In this document: positions 15,954 to 24,891 of the stretch, one piece after another | How the letters are laid out: each line of letters begins with the position of its first letter | Numbering within the stretch: position 1 is the stretch's first letter | Source: 20CM-2-55-15 sp963738025 | GTDB lineage: Bacteria > Acidobacteriota > Terriglobia > 20CM-2-55-15 | DNA: 64,000 bases | NCBI GenBank assembly: GCA_963738025.1 | Contig: CAVTWA010000031.1 | Span: forward strand, 248,001 to 312,000 | Direction of reading: 5' to 3' | The notes under the pieces: model-generated | What the model was told of the DNA's origin: nothing | The model's database searches: none | Seen by the model: the letters and a program-made list of their open reading frames with translations, nothing else | Made by a program: the position numbers and the translations under genes

Positions 15954-17663
15954 CTAAAGCGGCGACAACTCGATCTTCTTCCCTGCCGCCTCTATGGCCT
16001 TGACGGTGAACGAACGGAGTTGCCCTTCCTGGTAAGGTTCCGCGCCGCCACCGGAAGCGGGCTTGACTCCGCCCTTCCAGGCGGCGGCCAATTGTTCAGC
16101 GAGTGATCCGCTGGAGCGCGCCGGAGCGCTGGAAGGGACCTCGAAAACACAGGTTCCTTCGACACCTTCCGCCAGTTGCACAATCACCTTATTGCCGAGA
16201 ACCTGCAGAATACGGCCGGTGACACGCTCGCCGACGGCGAGTTCCTTCAGGAACTGATCGGCGGGAGTCGATTCGAGTTGCTTCATCCCAAGCTGCAGAC
16301 GCCGCGTTTCGGGATCGGCCGACAGCACAACGGCACGGACGGCCTGGCCCGGCTTGACGATTTCACTCGGACTCTGGATGCGCTTTTCGTTCGTGAATTC
16401 CGAGATATGAACCAGGCCTTCGATGCCCTCCTCGACTTCGACGAAGGCGCCGAATTTGGCCAGCCGCGTCACCTTACCCTCGACAATTTTCCCGGTCGGA
16501 TATCGGTCCTTGATGGTGTCCCACGGATTTCCAAGGACCTGCTTGAGTCCAAGACTCAGGCGCCGCCCGGCCGGCTCGACTTTCAGCACGACTGCTTCAA
16601 CACGTTCGCCTTTTTTGAGGACATCGGCCGGACGGTGAATGCGTTTAGTCCAGGACATTTCCGAGACATGGATCAAGCCTTCTACCCCGGGCATAACTTC
16701 GACAAAAGCGCCGAAATCAGCCAGCCGCGTTACTTCGCCGGTAACGCGGTCGCCAGGAGTCAGTTTCGGCGCGGCTTCCTCCCAGGGATCGGCGGACATC
16801 TGCTTCAGACCGAGCGAAATCTTCCCGGTCTGTCTGTCGGCTTTCAACACCTTCAGGTCAAGAACATCGCCGACGGCGAGTTCGGCCGACGGGTCGCTGA
16901 TCCGAGACCAGGAAATATCGCCGACATGCAGCAGCCCATCAACTCCACCGATGTCGATGAATGCGCCGTAATCGGCCAGCGACCGGACCGTGCCCCGCAC
17001 GACGGCGCCTTCCTGCAGCGTTTCGAGTGTGGTCTGGCGCGCCTGCTGCGCTTCCTCTTCCATCACCGAACGCCTGTCAACCACCAGATCTTCCTCGTCG
17101 AGGTCGATCTTGATAATCCGGCAACGGACTTCCTGGCCGACCAGCTTTTCCATATCGGCGGTCTCGCGAACACCGCTGCGCGAAAGCGGCATGAATGCGC
17201 GCGTCCCGAGGTCGACGGTGAAACCGCCCTTCACCATGCCGGTCACGCGGCCTGCAACCACTTCCTTGTTCTCAAAAGCGCGATTCAACCCTTCCCAATC
17301 TCGAGGACGAGGACCGGTAACGCGAGAGAGCGTCGCCATACCCTCGCTGTTGAATCCCGTAATCGCAATGTCGAACGTGTCGCCGCGTTTGACGCTGAGG
17401 CTTCCGTCCGGATCACGAAGATCGGCGGCCGGGATCATGCCTTCCGACTTTGCACCATAATCGATTAAAACGAAGTCGCCGGATATGCCAACGACGGTGC
17501 CCCGCTGCGCGGGAGGAGCCTGAGCTCTATTTCGGCCTTTGCCTTTGCCGCCGCGCGGCGACGGTTTCTTACCGCTCGGGCGGCCGGTTTTTTCAAATTC
17601 ATTGAGAATGTCGGCGAACGAACGGTCCCCCGATTCATCGTGTTCTGGACGATCCTTTGACAT
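15954..17663 (-). CDS. rpsA: Multi-domain S1 RNA-binding protein (ribosomal protein S1-like)
   Basis: A 569-residue protein with six S1-type OB folds at roughly 52-116, 134-200, 218-288, 303-374, 390-460 and 474-535. Repeats 3-5 are canonical (ADYGAFIDIGGVDGLLHVGD, FGAFVEV...GLIHVSE, FGAFVEVEEGIEGLVHISEF). It begins with an acidic stretch, then a basic GKKPSPRGGKGKGRN segment unlike the start of typical S1. S1 recruits structured mRNAs to the 30S subunit. Six domains and the length fit bpS1, but the unusual N-terminus and the absence of cmk beside it mean it could be a paralogue with another RNA-related role. Confidence 0.85.
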   Translation of the reverse strand: MSKDRPEHDESGDRSFADILNEFEKTGRPSGKKPSPRGGKGKGRNRAQAPPAQRGTVVGISGDFVLIDYGAKSEGMIPAADLRDPDGSLSVKRGDTFDIAITGFNSEGMATLSRVTGPRPRDWEGLNRAFENKEVVAGRVTGMVKGGFTVDLGTRAFMPLSRSGVRETADMEKLVGQEVRCRIIKIDLDEEDLVVDRRSVMEEEAQQARQTTLETLQEGAVVRGTVRSLADYGAFIDIGGVDGLLHVGDISWSRISDPSAELAVGDVLDLKVLKADRQTGKISLGLKQMSADPWEEAAPKLTPGDRVTGEVTRLADFGAFVEVMPGVEGLIHVSEMSWTKRIHRPADVLKKGERVEAVVLKVEPAGRRLSLGLKQVLGNPWDTIKDRYPTGKIVEGKVTRLAKFGAFVEVEEGIEGLVHISEFTNEKRIQSPSEIVKPGQAVRAVVLSADPETRRLQLGMKQLESTPADQFLKELAVGERVTGRILQVLGNKVIVQLAEGVEGTCVFEVPSSAPARSSGSLAEQLAAAWKGGVKPASGGGAEPYQEGQLRSFTVKAIEAAGKKIELSPL

Positions 17664-17733
17664 GGTTTAGAACTATACCAACAAATTTGTTCGACTGGTC
17701 CTACTGACGCGTTTATACTCCGCCCCAACGCTC

Positions 17734-18969
17734 ATGAAAACACAAATCAGTCCTGTCGCTGAAGCCACGCCCGTTCGACAAGCGGGATGGCAAATGTGGA
17801 TTCCGTGCATGGCAATGGCTGCATGTTCATGGCTTGCATTCGTGGACCGGCAGGTTCTGGCCGTCCTGTCACCGACGATCCTGAAGGAGACCGGACTCTC
17901 CGCGAAAGACTACGGCACGGCGTTCTCGTTTTTCTTTTATGTGTACGCCGCAGCGAACCTGCTCTGGGGATCCCTGCTGGATTATCTCGGATTGCAATTC
18001 GGCATGGTCGCCGCAGTCGCCATCTGGAGCGTCGCAAGCGCCAGTCATGCCTTGATGACCGGTTTCTGGGGTTTTGCTTTCGCGCGCGGCCTGCTCGGCT
18101 TAGGCGAAGGCGCGACGTTTCCGGGCGGGCTTAGAACTGCCGTTGAATCGCTGCCTTCCAATCGGCGCGCCCGGGGCATCGCGACATCATTCAGCGGAGG
18201 GACCATCGGAGCGATCGTCACGCCGCTCATTGTCATTCCGATCGCACTGAAGTTCGGATGGCGCAGCGCATTTCTACTCAGCGGTCTGCTCGGAATCGGC
18301 TGGATCTGTTTGTGGCTTGCCGTCGGCCGTCCGCCATTTCTGCCGAAAACCGATCGCAAACTCAGGACAATTTCCTGGCCCAACCCATTGGAGCGTCGCT
18401 TCTGGGCGCTCGTCTTCAGTTACGCGCTACCTGCAATTGCACCTGGACCGATATTGACGATTATCCCGCTGTACCTCAGCCGCGGCATGCACGTTACACA
18501 GTCCGAATTGAGCGGTATTCTGTGGCTGCCGCCCGCTGCCTGGGGCGTTGGATATTTCCTCTGGGGCTGGATCGCCGACCGGTTTGCGGCGGACAATCGC
18601 CGGCCGATTGGCTTGTTCGGTCTCCTGACCGTTCTGTCTCTGGCGTTCGGCTTCACCACATGGACAAGTTCCGTCTTGATTGCCATATTGCTCATCTCCT
18701 GGGGCGCATTCATTGGCGGCGGGTTCCAGATGGTCGCGTTGAAAGTCGGTTCGTATGCTTATCCCCGTGAGCAGGCGGCGATGATGTCCGGCATCGCTTC
18801 CGGATCGTTCGCGCTGGTCAATGCGCTGCTATCGCCCCGTCTCGGGGCACTTCTCGATCAGCAACACTACGCGGCAGTGTTCTGGATTATTGCGGCATGT
18901 CCCACCATTGGAGTGGCTGGATGGTTGCTTTTGAGCAGGGGAGATAAGCCACGAATTGAACGAATTTAA
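17734..18969 (+). CDS. Major facilitator superfamily transporter
   Basis: A 411-residue MFS permease with about 12 hydrophobic segments. The DRQVLAVLSPTILKETGLS start, GLGEGATFPGGLRTAVESLP and the RRARGIATSFSGGTIGA motif between helices 4 and 5 place it near the anion:cation symporter (hexuronate/phthalate) group. Substrate cannot be told. The last eight residues, DKPRIERI, and the TAA stop are encoded by an AT-rich palindrome (18943-19010) that recurs elsewhere in the window. The natural C-terminus may thus have been replaced by the insertion. It is convergent with the ABC operon that follows. Confidence 0.88.
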   Translation: MKTQISPVAEATPVRQAGWQMWIPCMAMAACSWLAFVDRQVLAVLSPTILKETGLSAKDYGTAFSFFFYVYAAANLLWGSLLDYLGLQFGMVAAVAIWSVASASHALMTGFWGFAFARGLLGLGEGATFPGGLRTAVESLPSNRRARGIATSFSGGTIGAIVTPLIVIPIALKFGWRSAFLLSGLLGIGWICLWLAVGRPPFLPKTDRKLRTISWPNPLERRFWALVFSYALPAIAPGPILTIIPLYLSRGMHVTQSELSGILWLPPAAWGVGYFLWGWIADRFAADNRRPIGLFGLLTVLSLAFGFTTWTSSVLIAILLISWGAFIGGGFQMVALKVGSYAYPREQAAMMSGIASGSFALVNALLSPRLGALLDQQHYAAVFWIIAACPTIGVAGWLLLSRGDKPRIERI

Positions 18970-19010
18970 CGAAATTGAATTCGTTAAATTCGTTCAATTC
19001 GCGGCTTATT
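18943..19010. repeat. AT-rich stop-associated palindrome, copy 1
   Basis: Long imperfect hairpin whose left arm starts GATAAGCCACGAATTGAACG and whose right arm ends in the matching complement GGCTTAT. It overlaps the last codons and stop of the MFS gene and ends 12 bases before the stop of the convergent ABC ATPase gene. Family copies lie at 21096, 23524, 24732, 56676 and 59491. Confidence 0.85.
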
Positions 19011-19021
19011 CAGCATCCAGG

Positions 19022-19708
19022 TTACGCCGTAACTCCTTCCGGCAGGAGGACACCTTTGTCGAGGTGTCGAACAATCGTGGCGTGCTGAGCCGCGCGGGGA
19101 TCGTGGGTGACCATCACGATTGTTTTTTTGAATTCCTTGTTCAATTTTTCGAGGATCGCCAGGACTTCAGTCGCCGAATGGGCATCAAGGTCTCCCGTCG
19201 GTTCGTCGGCCAGGATCAGTTCGGGATCGGTAACTATCGCGCGCGCAATCGCGACACGTTGTTCCTGACCGCCGGACAATTGCCGGGGATAGTGGGTGAA
19301 ACGTTCCTTCAGGCCGACGAGGGTGAGCGCCGTTTCCACGTGTTCTCTGCGTTCGGCCTTGCTCAGTCTGGTCAACAGTAGCGGCAATTCGACATTCTCA
19401 AACGCCGTCAGCACGGGAATGAGGTTGAAGGTCTGAAAAATAAATCCCACGGTGTGATTGCGCCAGGCCGCAAGTTCTCGTTCGCGCAATTGCGATATGT
19501 CCGTGTCACCGACGATGATCTCACCCGAAGACGAATGGTCGATGCCGGCGATCAAGTTCAATAGCGTTGATTTACCGGAACCCGACGGGCCCATCAAACA
19601 GACAAAGGCGCCCTGGTCAATGCTGAGATTCGTCTCGCCCAGCGCGACGATTTCTGTGGATTCCTTCTTGAAGACCTTCGTTACATTCCTGATTTCGACT
19701 GCGCTCAT
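19022..19708 (-). CDS. ABC transporter ATP-binding protein (LolD/MacB type)
   Basis: A 228-residue ATPase with Walker A GPSGSGKST, Q-loop FQTFNLIPVLTAFENVELPL, signature LSGGQEQR and Walker B LILADEPTGDLD. The signature and the TAFENVELPL region are typical of the LolD/MacB/FtsE branch, whose members power membrane-extraction or efflux rather than import. Its ATG overlaps the TAA stop of the adaptor gene by one base, showing translational coupling. With the adaptor and two FtsX-type permeases it forms a tripartite MacAB-like exporter. Last gene of a minus-strand operon that begins at 23463. Confidence 0.92.
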   Translation of the reverse strand: MSAVEIRNVTKVFKKESTEIVALGETNLSIDQGAFVCLMGPSGSGKSTLLNLIAGIDHSSSGEIIVGDTDISQLRERELAAWRNHTVGFIFQTFNLIPVLTAFENVELPLLLTRLSKAERREHVETALTLVGLKERFTHYPRQLSGGQEQRVAIARAIVTDPELILADEPTGDLDAHSATEVLAILEKLNKEFKKTIVMVTHDPRAAQHATIVRHLDKGVLLPEGVTA

Positions 19709-21054
19709 TATTTGACTTCCACTCCATCGCCCGGTTTGAGCTGTGACACCTGCTCGCCGATAATAATGGCTTCCGATCCCGTAAGACCGGCGGAAACGAA
19801 GACGTCCGTTCCGACTTCTTTCTGCACCGTGATCGGCCTTATCTGGACTTTTCCATCTATAACGGTCAGGACCGATTTACCTTCTTCCCGATCCAGCACG
19901 GCGCGTTTGGGTATAACGTACAGCGTGGCCGCGCTTGCAGTTTCTTTCTCTTTCTTCTTCTGAATTTCGAGAAACGTCACTTTCGCATTCATTTCCGGCC
20001 GAATGTATCCGTCAGGCTCGGTGAACTTCACTTTCACCTGCACCGTCGCCTTCTGGCGGTTGGCTTCGGGAGCGATCTCGTCGACTTTGCATTGATACAC
20101 CCGATCCGGAAAGGCGTCGGTTACCACCGTGCAGGGTTGATCCGAACCGATGCGGTTGAAGTCATTTTGATTGATATCGAGTTCGACCTGGATGTCGTTA
20201 AGATCTGCAAGCGTGACGACGAACGACTTGGCGCCACGGTCGCCGACAAACGACGTCGTCACCATCTCGCCGCGCTCGACGTTGCGTTCAAGGATCGTTC
20301 CATCACTGGGAACCCGAATTTCGGTCGCATCGAGTATCGTTTTCGCATAATCCACGGCCGCTTTGGATCGCGCCACTTCTGCGCGCGCGCCATCGATCTG
20401 TTCTTTGCGGGTGCCCTGGCGAGCCAATTCGTAGGTTTTCGTTAAAGAAGCCAGATTGGCGCGGGCGCTGTCGTATCGGCCTCTGGCATCGTCGAGCGAC
20501 TGCGGTGAGGCGACACCTTCTTTGACGAGACCTTCGGTGCGCTTCAACTGGGCCTCGCTTGTGCTCATGTCCGCCTGAGCCCGGTCAACGTCGGCCTTTG
20601 CCCGTTCCACTTCTTCAGGTCTCGAACCACGTTCCAGTTCGTTCAGCCGGGCCACCGCGGAATCGTATGCCGAGCGGGCCTGTTCATATTGAGCGCGATA
20701 CTCCGAGTCTTCCAGCCGCACGACGGCTTGATCGCGCCGAACGTGATCGCCTTTCTCAACTCCAATCCAGGCGACACGGCCGGAAATCTTGGAACCCACT
20801 TGAATTTTATGATGAGCAACGACATATCCTGTTGCGACCAGCACTGCCGTCTGGCCGGAAGATTCCACTCGCGGATGTATGACCTGAACTGTTGCGGCCA
20901 CTGCCGGTTTCCGGAACGTGAATATACCGAAAAGGATCGCTGCCAGAAGAACAGCCAGGACAATTAGCAATCCGGCGCGCGATCGGGGCTTCGCCTGAAC
21001 GCGCTTCGATTTATCGATTTTCAGCTTATTGAGTTCGTTGGAAAGATTGTCCAT
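19708..21054 (-). CDS. Periplasmic adaptor (membrane fusion) protein, MacA-like
   Basis: A 448-residue membrane fusion protein bridging an inner-membrane ABC transporter and an outer-membrane channel. A basic N-terminus and one membrane helix (about 27-47) precede a biotinyl-lipoyl-like half (SKISGRVAWIGVEKGDHVRRDQ). A long alpha-helical hairpin rich in Ala/Glu/Arg (about 115-235) and the second lipoyl half (VPSDGTILERNVERGEMV) follow, then beta-barrel and membrane-proximal domains ending near residue 448. No outer-membrane TolC-like gene is adjacent. It is separated from the upstream permease gene by an AT-rich palindrome (21096-21162), which may modulate expression within the operon. Confidence 0.9.
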   Translation of the reverse strand: MDNLSNELNKLKIDKSKRVQAKPRSRAGLLIVLAVLLAAILFGIFTFRKPAVAATVQVIHPRVESSGQTAVLVATGYVVAHHKIQVGSKISGRVAWIGVEKGDHVRRDQAVVRLEDSEYRAQYEQARSAYDSAVARLNELERGSRPEEVERAKADVDRAQADMSTSEAQLKRTEGLVKEGVASPQSLDDARGRYDSARANLASLTKTYELARQGTRKEQIDGARAEVARSKAAVDYAKTILDATEIRVPSDGTILERNVERGEMVTTSFVGDRGAKSFVVTLADLNDIQVELDINQNDFNRIGSDQPCTVVTDAFPDRVYQCKVDEIAPEANRQKATVQVKVKFTEPDGYIRPEMNAKVTFLEIQKKKEKETASAATLYVIPKRAVLDREEGKSVLTVIDGKVQIRPITVQKEVGTDVFVSAGLTGSEAIIIGEQVSQLKPGDGVEVK

Positions 21055-21095
21055 TTTTGCAGATTGATTCTACGACAAACCTGCGGTCACAGAAG

Positions 21096-21162
21096 GATAG
21101 GCCACGAATTGAACGAATTAAACGAATTGAATTCGTTAAATTCGTTTAATTCGTGGCTTATC
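21096..21162. repeat. AT-rich stop-associated palindrome, copy 2
   Basis: Same hairpin family as 18943-19010, here lying inside the ABC export operon. It begins 10 bases after the stop codon of the permease gene (stop at 21173, minus strand) and ends 41 bases before the adaptor start. Confidence 0.85.
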
Positions 21163-21172
21163 AACTCCTTGA

Positions 21173-22312
21173 TTACACTTCCGTTCTCAGCGCCCGAACG
21201 ATCGTCAGACGCGCCGCCAGTCGCGCCGGAAGGAGACCGCCAACGACGCCCATAACGGAAGCGAAAGCGATGCCTTCCAGCATCAGCGCAGGAGTCACTT
21301 TAAAATCAAAAGCGACTTCCGAAAACGTCGTGAAGTTTCCGGTACCGGTCGAAATCCCGTTCATCGGCAGCGCCATCAGACATCCCAGGGCGCCGCCGAG
21401 AATACCGAGCAAAAGCGATTCGAATACGAACGCAAGCATGATGTTGCTTTTTTTGAATCCCAGGACCCGCAGCGTGGCTATTTCGCGCGTTCGATAGGCA
21501 GTCGCTGCGTACATCGTGTTCATCACGGCAAAAGAAGAACCGATCGACATGATGATCGCAATCAGGTAACCGAGCACTTTGATCGGTGTGGCTGTTCCCG
21601 CCTGGGACTCGAAATACTCTTTTTGACTGAAGACATCGAGTTGAAGCCGCCGATCGCCCGACAATCTTTGATGGACGCTGGCCAGGCTCGCTTGGTCGGC
21701 GCAGCGAACCAGAAGCGAGCTATAGACGGGGCGCTCAAACTCGCCGGAAATCTCATTGTAATCGCCCCAGATTTCCGAATCGTATGCTGTACGCGCTGCA
21801 TCGAAGACGCCGACGACGTCCCAGAGCGACCGTCTGAGTTTAATCTTGTCGCCAATCCTGGCGTTCTTGAATCGCTTTGAAATCGAGCGACTGACCACGA
21901 GTTCACGCAAGCCGGGCCGGAACATCCGGCCTTCCGTAATCTTGACGTTCGGCCGGAGTTCAAAAGACTTGTCCGACACGCCGCGAACTATAACGTTTGC
22001 CGTATCTCCACCGACGCGGGTTTGATTGATCAACGTGATCATTTCTCCTGCAACGCCGGTCACGCCTTCTGTTGTTTCGACGATCGGCTTCAGATCCCGA
22101 TCAAAGAAGCTGTTGGTTTCAGCCTGCGACGATTGTCTGATCAAGATCAGGTTCAACGGCTGGCCGGATTCGATATATGTACTCTCCAGCCCATGAACCA
22201 TGGCCAGCACGGACACGAACACCGCGACCGTCAACGCGACGCCGAGCACCGTCATGATCGTTCCGACACGGCGAACGATAAGACTCCGGAGGCTGTACTT
22301 GACCGGTACCAT
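21173..22312 (-). CDS. ABC transporter permease, FtsX/MacB type (second of two)
   Basis: About 379 residues with the FtsX-type plan: one N-terminal helix (about 15-37), a large periplasmic domain, and three C-terminal helices separated by the conserved YRTREIATLRVLGFKKSNIM coupling region. The ATG at 22312 is chosen because GGGGAG overlaps the stop codon of the upstream permease 2 bp away, and the earlier in-frame start would lie inside that gene. With the second permease it would form a heterodimeric transmembrane unit. What the exporter moves (lipoprotein, peptide or drug) is not determined by the sequence. Confidence 0.88.
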   Translation of the reverse strand: MVPVKYSLRSLIVRRVGTIMTVLGVALTVAVFVSVLAMVHGLESTYIESGQPLNLILIRQSSQAETNSFFDRDLKPIVETTEGVTGVAGEMITLINQTRVGGDTANVIVRGVSDKSFELRPNVKITEGRMFRPGLRELVVSRSISKRFKNARIGDKIKLRRSLWDVVGVFDAARTAYDSEIWGDYNEISGEFERPVYSSLLVRCADQASLASVHQRLSGDRRLQLDVFSQKEYFESQAGTATPIKVLGYLIAIIMSIGSSFAVMNTMYAATAYRTREIATLRVLGFKKSNIMLAFVFESLLLGILGGALGCLMALPMNGISTGTGNFTTFSEVAFDFKVTPALMLEGIAFASVMGVVGGLLPARLAARLTIVRALRTEV

Positions 22313-22314
22313 CC

Positions 22315-23463
22315 TTACTCTCCCCGCCGCCGGATCGCGTCGGCAATTGCAAGACGGGAGGCGCTCCAGGCAGGAACGAGAGTACTGGCAAAGGCCACAA
22401 CCAGCGAAATCAGGGCCGCAAGCATTACGGTTCCCCATGTGACGTTGAACGTATCTATGAAGCCGGTGGTCATGGCGCTGATATCCATTCTCGCGTAAAT
22501 CAGCCGCGCGCCGATCGAGCCGAGCAGACCACCAAAGACAGCAATCAATGCAGACTCGCCAATCAGCACAGTCAAAATATCGCCCGGAGCGAAACCGAGA
22601 GTTTTAAGTATGGCGATCTCGCCGGTGCGTTCGCGGATCGACATGGCCATCGTGTTGGCCGCGACCAGAATGATCGTGAAGATCAGGACGGTCGAAATAC
22701 TCACCACCAGCGTCCGGACATTCCCCAACATCGATACGAAACCCAGCACAAAAGCTTTTTCCGTTTCCGTCTTCGTCGGTGCGGTGCTGCTCGAAAACGC
22801 ACTATCGATCGCGTCGATGACTGCGGGAATGTCCTCGGGCGTACGGACTCGAATGGCGAAAACACCTGAACCATCGTAGTTGTCCCAGAGTTCATTCAGG
22901 TAATCGTGGCGCAGCAGGAGAAGGTTCTCGCTGCCGGCATCGTGAACGAACCCGCGGATCACGAGCTCGATATTTTTCGCCAGAATGGTTCCTTGCAAGG
23001 TAATCCGGTCTCCGATATTCCAGCCGTACCGTTTGGCGATCCCGATGCCCGCCAGAGCCGCGGTCTTCTCTTTCAGGAAAGCGTCTTTCTGTTCGGCAGA
23101 GAGCGGATGAATATCTGGATAAACAGTGAAAAAGCGATCCGGATCCACGGCAAATTGCGCGAAAAAGTTCGCTGGATCTTTGTAAATGCCTCCCACCCAT
23201 TGATAGGCGCTGACTTCGACGACTCCCGGAGTCTGCCGGATCTTTTCGCGATACGAGATTGGCAATACATTGGCCAACGAAGTCTGATGCCGGGTCAATA
23301 TGCGGGTAGCCGATTCCGCCGTCAGAGGAGGACTCTCCAGTTGTTCCAGAAGCGTCCGCAAAGTACTGATCAGAAAAAGGGACATGCTGATGCTGAGGAT
23401 GGTTAATATGCTGCGCCGCCGATTGCGAAAGGCGTTTCGAAAGATGAACGGAAGGAATCGCAT
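22315..23463 (-). CDS. ABC transporter permease, FtsX/MacB type (first of two)
   Basis: A 382-residue FtsX-family permease. The N-terminus MRFLPFIFRNAFRNRRRSILTILSIS-like region contains the first helix (about 18-36). The periplasmic domain follows, then helices near 255-280, 305-330 and 345-365. The cytoplasmic RERTGEIAILKTLGFAPGDI loop is the hallmark that contacts the ATPase. It is the first gene of the operon; its start lies 61 bp downstream of an AT-rich palindrome. The downstream permease starts 2 bp after its stop, so the two are translated together. Confidence 0.88.
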   Translation of the reverse strand: MRFLPFIFRNAFRNRRRSILTILSISMSLFLISTLRTLLEQLESPPLTAESATRILTRHQTSLANVLPISYREKIRQTPGVVEVSAYQWVGGIYKDPANFFAQFAVDPDRFFTVYPDIHPLSAEQKDAFLKEKTAALAGIGIAKRYGWNIGDRITLQGTILAKNIELVIRGFVHDAGSENLLLLRHDYLNELWDNYDGSGVFAIRVRTPEDIPAVIDAIDSAFSSSTAPTKTETEKAFVLGFVSMLGNVRTLVVSISTVLIFTIILVAANTMAMSIRERTGEIAILKTLGFAPGDILTVLIGESALIAVFGGLLGSIGARLIYARMDISAMTTGFIDTFNVTWGTVMLAALISLVVAFASTLVPAWSASRLAIADAIRRRGE

Positions 23464-23523
23464 GGGAGCAGCTAATTTAACCTACCCTCACAAAAACCGG
23501 TAGTGCCACATAGGAAGCGGGGA

Positions 23524-23591
23524 GATAAGCCACGAATTGAACGAATTAAACGAAATTGAATTCGTTAAATTCGTTCAATTCGCGGCTTATT
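23524..23591. repeat. AT-rich stop-associated palindrome, copy 3
   Basis: Same family, nearly identical to copy 1. It starts 17 bases after the stop codon of the DinB gene (stop at 23609, minus strand) and lies upstream of the ABC permease operon. Confidence 0.85.
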
Positions 23592-23608
23592 CAGCAATCA
23601 GGTTACGC

Positions 23609-24118
23609 CTACATAGCGCCTTCATCCGCGGACGGCCCGTATACCGAAGGCACCGGGATGTTATTGAGTCTCAAATAAACCCCCAGTTGAGCGCGATGAT
23701 GAATGATGTGATTGATACAGAAAGTCCGCAGCACGGCGAAGCGCGGCATCGTCATGAGCGTCTGACCGCCGCGCAATAACGACCAGTTCTTCATCAGCAG
23801 TTCGTCACTGGCTCCGGATATCGCTTGCCGGCTGGCTTCGCGGTTCTTATCGAAAACTTCGAGCACATGCTTGGCGGACTTGGCGATGGTGGGTTGAAAT
23901 GGCGGTCCCCCCGCCGGCATGAAATCTAAAGACTCCTGTTGGATGGTCGGAACCGCCCAGCCGGCTAAATCGGCGACATGGCCGGCGAGGCGGTCGACCG
24001 GCATGGATTTCTCGTGTGGCTTCCAGGACAACTTATCCTCCGGAATCCGTTCCAACGTTTTGCGGGCCGACGTCATTTCCTGGTCAAATTCCGACAGAAA
24101 CATAGCGCTGAGTTGCAT
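23609..24118 (-). CDS. DinB family protein
   Basis: A 169-residue protein of the DinB/YfiT-like four-helix-bundle superfamily, putative metal-dependent enzymes often acting on small thiols. The conserved histidines that bind the metal are visible: one in the WKPHEKSMPVDRLAGHVADL helix region and the HHRAQLGVYLRLNNIPVP motif near the C-terminus (about 140-158). The length is typical. DinB proteins of Acidobacteria are numerous paralogues of unknown substrate. It is monocistronic, with an AT-rich hairpin after its stop codon that could act as terminator. Confidence 0.88.
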   Translation of the reverse strand: MQLSAMFLSEFDQEMTSARKTLERIPEDKLSWKPHEKSMPVDRLAGHVADLAGWAVPTIQQESLDFMPAGGPPFQPTIAKSAKHVLEVFDKNREASRQAISGASDELLMKNWSLLRGGQTLMTMPRFAVLRTFCINHIIHHRAQLGVYLRLNNIPVPSVYGPSADEGAM

Positions 24119-24310
24119 GTCTGCTCCTTAGAAGTGAATTGAAAAACGCACTCTTAGATCTATCAGAAAACGGACAGGACACGACCGAGAAAAGTGCTGG
24201 TACCCGACACGCTGCGCGTACAATTCTGACATTAGGTGTTGACTGTTATGTTGGCATCGTTAGGCTATATAACGTTACTTACATCAGGCATAAATGAACT
24301 TGGAGGATAA

Positions 24311-24715
24311 ATGAGATCAAGAACGTTGCAAATCGTTACCCTGTTGGCGTGTATAGCGATTGCAGTGCCCGTGTTGGCGCTACAACGTGGCTCGGATCCT
24401 GTCAGCGGAATGTGGTCGGGAGACTGGGGACCGAATGCCGGGGATCGGAATACCGTCAACGTCGAACTGAAAATGGATGGCAAGAACCTGGCGGGAACGG
24501 TGCATTCCATCAATTATCAGAGAGCGGACGTCATGCTGCAGAAAGCGACATTCGATCCCGCCACTGGAACGATACACATGGAAGCGGATGTACCGAATCC
24601 AAGAACCGGCGCGATGGTCCATTACGTGATCGACGGTAAGGTGATGAACGGCACCATGTCAGGGTCGTGGAATCACGGCGCAAGCAAGGGAGACTTTAAA
24701 CTGGCAAAGAAGTAA
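24311..24715 (+). CDS. Small exported beta-rich protein of unknown function
   Basis: A 134-residue protein with a signal peptide (1-23, VPVLA cut region). The mature part alternates short beta-like strands: SGMWSGDWGPN, NVELKMDGKNLAGTV, GTIHMEADV and GTMSGSWNHGASKGDFKLAK. The W-x-G-x-W start and GSWNHG end resemble lipocalin-like or calycin-type small domains common in Acidobacteria, but no motif proves it. GGAGG lies a few bases before the ATG. It is followed 16 bp later by an AT-rich palindrome and then the nitrogen operon, with which it is probably not co-transcribed. Confidence 0.72.
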   Translation: MRSRTLQIVTLLACIAIAVPVLALQRGSDPVSGMWSGDWGPNAGDRNTVNVELKMDGKNLAGTVHSINYQRADVMLQKATFDPATGTIHMEADVPNPRTGAMVHYVIDGKVMNGTMSGSWNHGASKGDFKLAKK

Positions 24716-24731
24716 ATGAAGTTGGGGTTCG

Positions 24732-24799
24732 GATAAGCCACGGATTGAACGGATTTAGCGGATTCAAATCCGTTAAATCCGTTCAATCCGTGGCTTATC
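24732..24799. repeat. AT-rich stop-associated palindrome, copy 4 (GGATT subtype)
   Basis: Same layout as the other copies, but both arms carry matching substitutions: GGATT in the left arm with AATCC in the right, instead of GAATT/AATTC. It begins 16 bases after the stop codon of the small exported protein and lies 92 bases before the transporter gene start. Confidence 0.85.
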
Positions 24800-24891
24800 T
24801 TCGAAAGTTGTAACTGCTACACGTTTCGGTTAGGATACGTTTTCCATCGGCCATGTCGCCGTTTCCGCCCAGTCAGCGCGGGGAGGTACAT

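Noticed and set aside
16176..17468. A 430-codon open frame on the plus strand opposite the S1-domain gene
   Set aside because: The opposite strand encodes six clear S1 domains. The long antisense frame is a codon-bias shadow with no recognisable motif.
24716..24891. Guanidine-I (ykkC) riboswitch in the operon leader
   Set aside because: The conserved core sequences expected for this class were not found by eye. The leader is mostly an AT-rich palindrome. A covariance search would be decisive.
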